Source: G965279355 sp965279355 | GTDB lineage: Bacteria > Pseudomonadota > Alphaproteobacteria > CACIAM-22H2 | Reading direction: 5' to 3' | Assembly: GCA_965279355.1 (NCBI GenBank) | Contig: OZ257155.1 | Location: 186,001-250,000 of the forward strand | DNA length: 64,000 nt | Part shown: piece after piece, positions 62,235 through 64,000 of the stretch | Layout: each line of letters opens with the position of its first letter | Numbering within the stretch: the first letter of the stretch is position 1 | Translations under genes and position numbers: made by a program | Notes under the pieces: model-generated | Databases searched by the model: none | Told to the model about the DNA's origin: nothing | The model's input: the letters and a program-made list of their open reading frames with translations, nothing else

Positions 62235-63893
62235 ATGCCGGTAAATATCCTCGTTGTCGACGATCAGGTCGGCAAGCTGCTTAGCTACGAAGCGATTCTC
62301 ACCGAACTTGGAGAGAATCTCCTTAAAGCCGGGTCGGCGCAGGAAGCGTTCGAGCATCTGCTGAAGAACGACGTTGCGGTCGCATTGATCGACGTCAGCA
62401 TGCCGGATCTCGACGGTTTCGAACTGGCGGCGATGATCCGGGCGCATCCGCGCTTCCAGAAGATCTCCATTATCTTCGTTTCCGCGATCGCGCTGACAGA
62501 TCTCGACCGTCTCAAGGGATATGAATACGGCGCCGTCGATTACGTACCGGTGCCGGTCGTGCCCGATCTGCTACGCGCAAAAGTTCGAGTCTTTATCGAT
62601 TTGTACCGAAAGACACGGCAGCTTGAGCAGATCAACGTCGAACTCGAGCGGCGGGTGCAGGAACGTACCGCCGAACTGGCGCAGGCCAACGCGGAACTGG
62701 AGAACCGTGTCGAAGAACGGACCCGCGAGCGCGAGATGGCGCTGGCCCAGGTGCATGAAATGCAAAAGCTGGAAAGTCTGGGTCAGTTGACCGGCGGCAT
62801 CGCGCACGACTTCAATAACGTGTTGATGGCGATCATGGGCAGTCTTGAACTGGTCGAGAAGCGCCTGTCGGACGAACGTCAGAAAAAGATGGTGCAGGTC
62901 GCGGCTCGCGCGGCAACTCGGGGCGCGAAGCTGACGGAACAGCTTCTGGCCTATGCGCGCAAGCAGCGTCTTGCTCCCGAACCGGTCGACCTCAATCGCC
63001 TGATGAGCGGCGAGGCCGTCGAAATGCTGCGGCGGACGCTCGGCGGTACCGTAGAGGTGAAGACCAAATTCAGCCAGGATCTCTGGACGGCGCTGGTAGA
63101 TCCTTCGCAGATCGAGCTGGTCGTACTCAATCTGGCGATCAACGCGCGCGACGCGATGCCATCCGGCGGGTCGATTGTCATCGAAACCAGGAATGTCACG
63201 GCACCGGGGCAGGGCCAGCCAAGTCTGGCGCCGGGCGACTATGTTCTGATCTCGGTGACCGACAACGGGACCGGGATGCCCGATGACGTTGCGGCCAAGG
63301 CATTCGAGCCGTTCTTTTCGACAAAGGAACCCGGAAAGGGGAGCGGCCTTGGGCTCAGTCAGGTCTATGGGCTGGCACAGCAGTCGGGCGGCGGCGTTCG
63401 CCTGACAACCTCGCAGGGTGTAGGGACGTGTGTTGAGGTCTATCTGCCGCGGACCGAGCTGGTACCCGAAAGCGCCCCGGCCGCAAACTCCGAAGGGATG
63501 CAGCAGGGCAGCTTTGCGACGGTGCTGGTGGTCGAAGACCAGGCTGACGTGCGGGAAGTGGCGCTTGAGAACCTTCAGGCTCTCGGATACACGACTTTGG
63601 CGGTGACCAATGGCAAGGAGGCCATCACCGCCATTGAGAACAATCCGCAGATCGATCTTGTCTTTACAGACTACGCCATGCCGGAAATGTCCGGGCTCGA
63701 ACTTGCCCGCGCGGCGCGCAGGTATCGTTCGAACCTGCCGGTCGTGATCGTCACCGGATATGCCGATCTGGTCGGCATGGAGCAGACGAAGGGGCTGATG
63801 CTCCTGAAAAAGCCTTATCGTCTGGATCAGCTTGGTACGACCGTGGAGCGCGCGCTGGCAACTCGGGGCGTCATGGCCGCCGCGTCTGACTGA
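62235..63893 (+). CDS. soluble receiver-histidine kinase-receiver hybrid
   Basis: A 552-residue protein. An N-terminal receiver (acceptor Asp 53 in ALIDVSMPDLDG) is followed by a coiled coil (about 125-180), a HisKA domain with phospho-His 191 (GGIAHDFNN), a HATPase domain (GSGLGLSQVYG) and a C-terminal receiver (Asp 479 in FTDYAMPEMSG). No membrane segment is seen. The ATG at 62235 (MPVNILVVDD) is chosen over a TTG at 62199. It follows the giant kinase on the same strand and may exchange phosphate with it. Confidence 0.9.
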   Translation: MPVNILVVDDQVGKLLSYEAILTELGENLLKAGSAQEAFEHLLKNDVAVALIDVSMPDLDGFELAAMIRAHPRFQKISIIFVSAIALTDLDRLKGYEYGAVDYVPVPVVPDLLRAKVRVFIDLYRKTRQLEQINVELERRVQERTAELAQANAELENRVEERTREREMALAQVHEMQKLESLGQLTGGIAHDFNNVLMAIMGSLELVEKRLSDERQKKMVQVAARAATRGAKLTEQLLAYARKQRLAPEPVDLNRLMSGEAVEMLRRTLGGTVEVKTKFSQDLWTALVDPSQIELVVLNLAINARDAMPSGGSIVIETRNVTAPGQGQPSLAPGDYVLISVTDNGTGMPDDVAAKAFEPFFSTKEPGKGSGLGLSQVYGLAQQSGGGVRLTTSQGVGTCVEVYLPRTELVPESAPAANSEGMQQGSFATVLVVEDQADVREVALENLQALGYTTLAVTNGKEAITAIENNPQIDLVFTDYAMPEMSGLELARAARRYRSNLPVVIVTGYADLVGMEQTKGLMLLKKPYRLDQLGTTVERALATRGVMAAASD

Positions 63894-63897
63894 CTGA

Positions 63898-64000
63898 TCA
63901 GGCGGCGCGCCCAATCGTCTGCTGCGGGGGCGCCAGATCGTAGAACTCCCGCAGTTCGTTCAGATTCAGCGTCGGCCGCTGAACGTAATAACCCTGCACG
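63898..64000 (-). CDS. C-terminal end of a probable EAL-domain protein (partial)
   Basis: Only the last 33 codons are in the window; the gene continues past the right edge. The frame reads VQGYYVQRP and ends IGRAA with a TGA at 63898. The QGYY..RP form is the usual end of EAL-type c-di-GMP phosphodiesterase domains. It is convergent with the second kinase, whose stop is 4 bases away. With so little sequence the call is tentative. Confidence 0.5.
   Translation of the reverse strand, partial: VQGYYVQRPTLNLNELREFYDLAPPQQTIGRAA

Overview
The window is GC-rich, densely coded chromosomal DNA of an alphaproteobacterium, most likely of the Hyphomicrobiales/Rhizobiales group. The grounds are an aapJQMP general L-amino-acid ABC operon, a PopZ polar organiser, a ClpS start, a DUF2336 protein, a BigR-type sulfur regulator, the gene order erpA / dgt-argS-SPOR-nagZ-M50-scpA-scpB / tatABC, and a pcm-tolC-popZ-valS run. 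Species cannot be named from the sequence alone. No insertion sequence, prophage, CRISPR array or rRNA operon was seen, so this is core chromosome with some accessory genes.

0-11.8 kb: minus-strand genes (partial clpS, cupin protein, TauE/SafE permease, hisI, metC) lie divergent from aapJQMP. A palindromic repeat follows aapP. Then come a carboxymuconolactone-decarboxylase-like protein, a minus-strand sulfur block (cysK, sseA, GNAT) and a Nudix hydrolase. 11.9-15.2 kb: an isolated flgI, then a receiver protein and two HPt-like paralogues. The first paralogue has Asn where the phosphorylated His should be. The second keeps the His but has an in-frame TAG at codon 5 of its natural reading frame. 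15.3-21.1 kb: a cyanate module (nitrate/cyanate-type ABC transporter plus cyanase) with a consensus sigma-54 promoter, divergent from a PAS-PAS-AAA+ sigma-54 activator; a perfect inverted repeat sits in the enhancer position.

21.1-26.6 kb: envelope and surface genes (OmpA-like protein, LpxR-like lipid A deacylase, one flagellin), tRNA-Asn, tRNA-Cys and a Pcm-like methyltransferase. 26.7-33.7 kb: tolC, a popZ with very long proline runs, valS, two small CDA-fold deaminases and a DUF2336 protein. 33.7-37.2 kb: a PEP-mutase-family lyase and a sulfide-detoxification cluster (TauE, rhodanese, BigR, divergent MBL persulfide dioxygenase). 37.2-44.2 kb: ilvD, an M81 peptidase, an EamA exporter, a MAPEG protein, a palindromic repeat, a GFA protein, xthA and erpA.

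44.3-54.4 kb: the conserved dgt-argS-SPOR-nagZ-M50-scpA-scpB block with start/stop overlaps, an isochorismatase-like hydrolase and tatABC. 54.4-64 kb: a MarR regulator, a giant 2120-residue soluble poly-HAMP hybrid histidine kinase with eleven 92-residue repeats and three receivers, a second soluble receiver-kinase-receiver protein, and the 3' end of a probable EAL-domain gene. The parts most worth a second look are the receiver/HPt cassette with its amber codon, the sigma-54 cyanate circuit and the poly-HAMP kinase.
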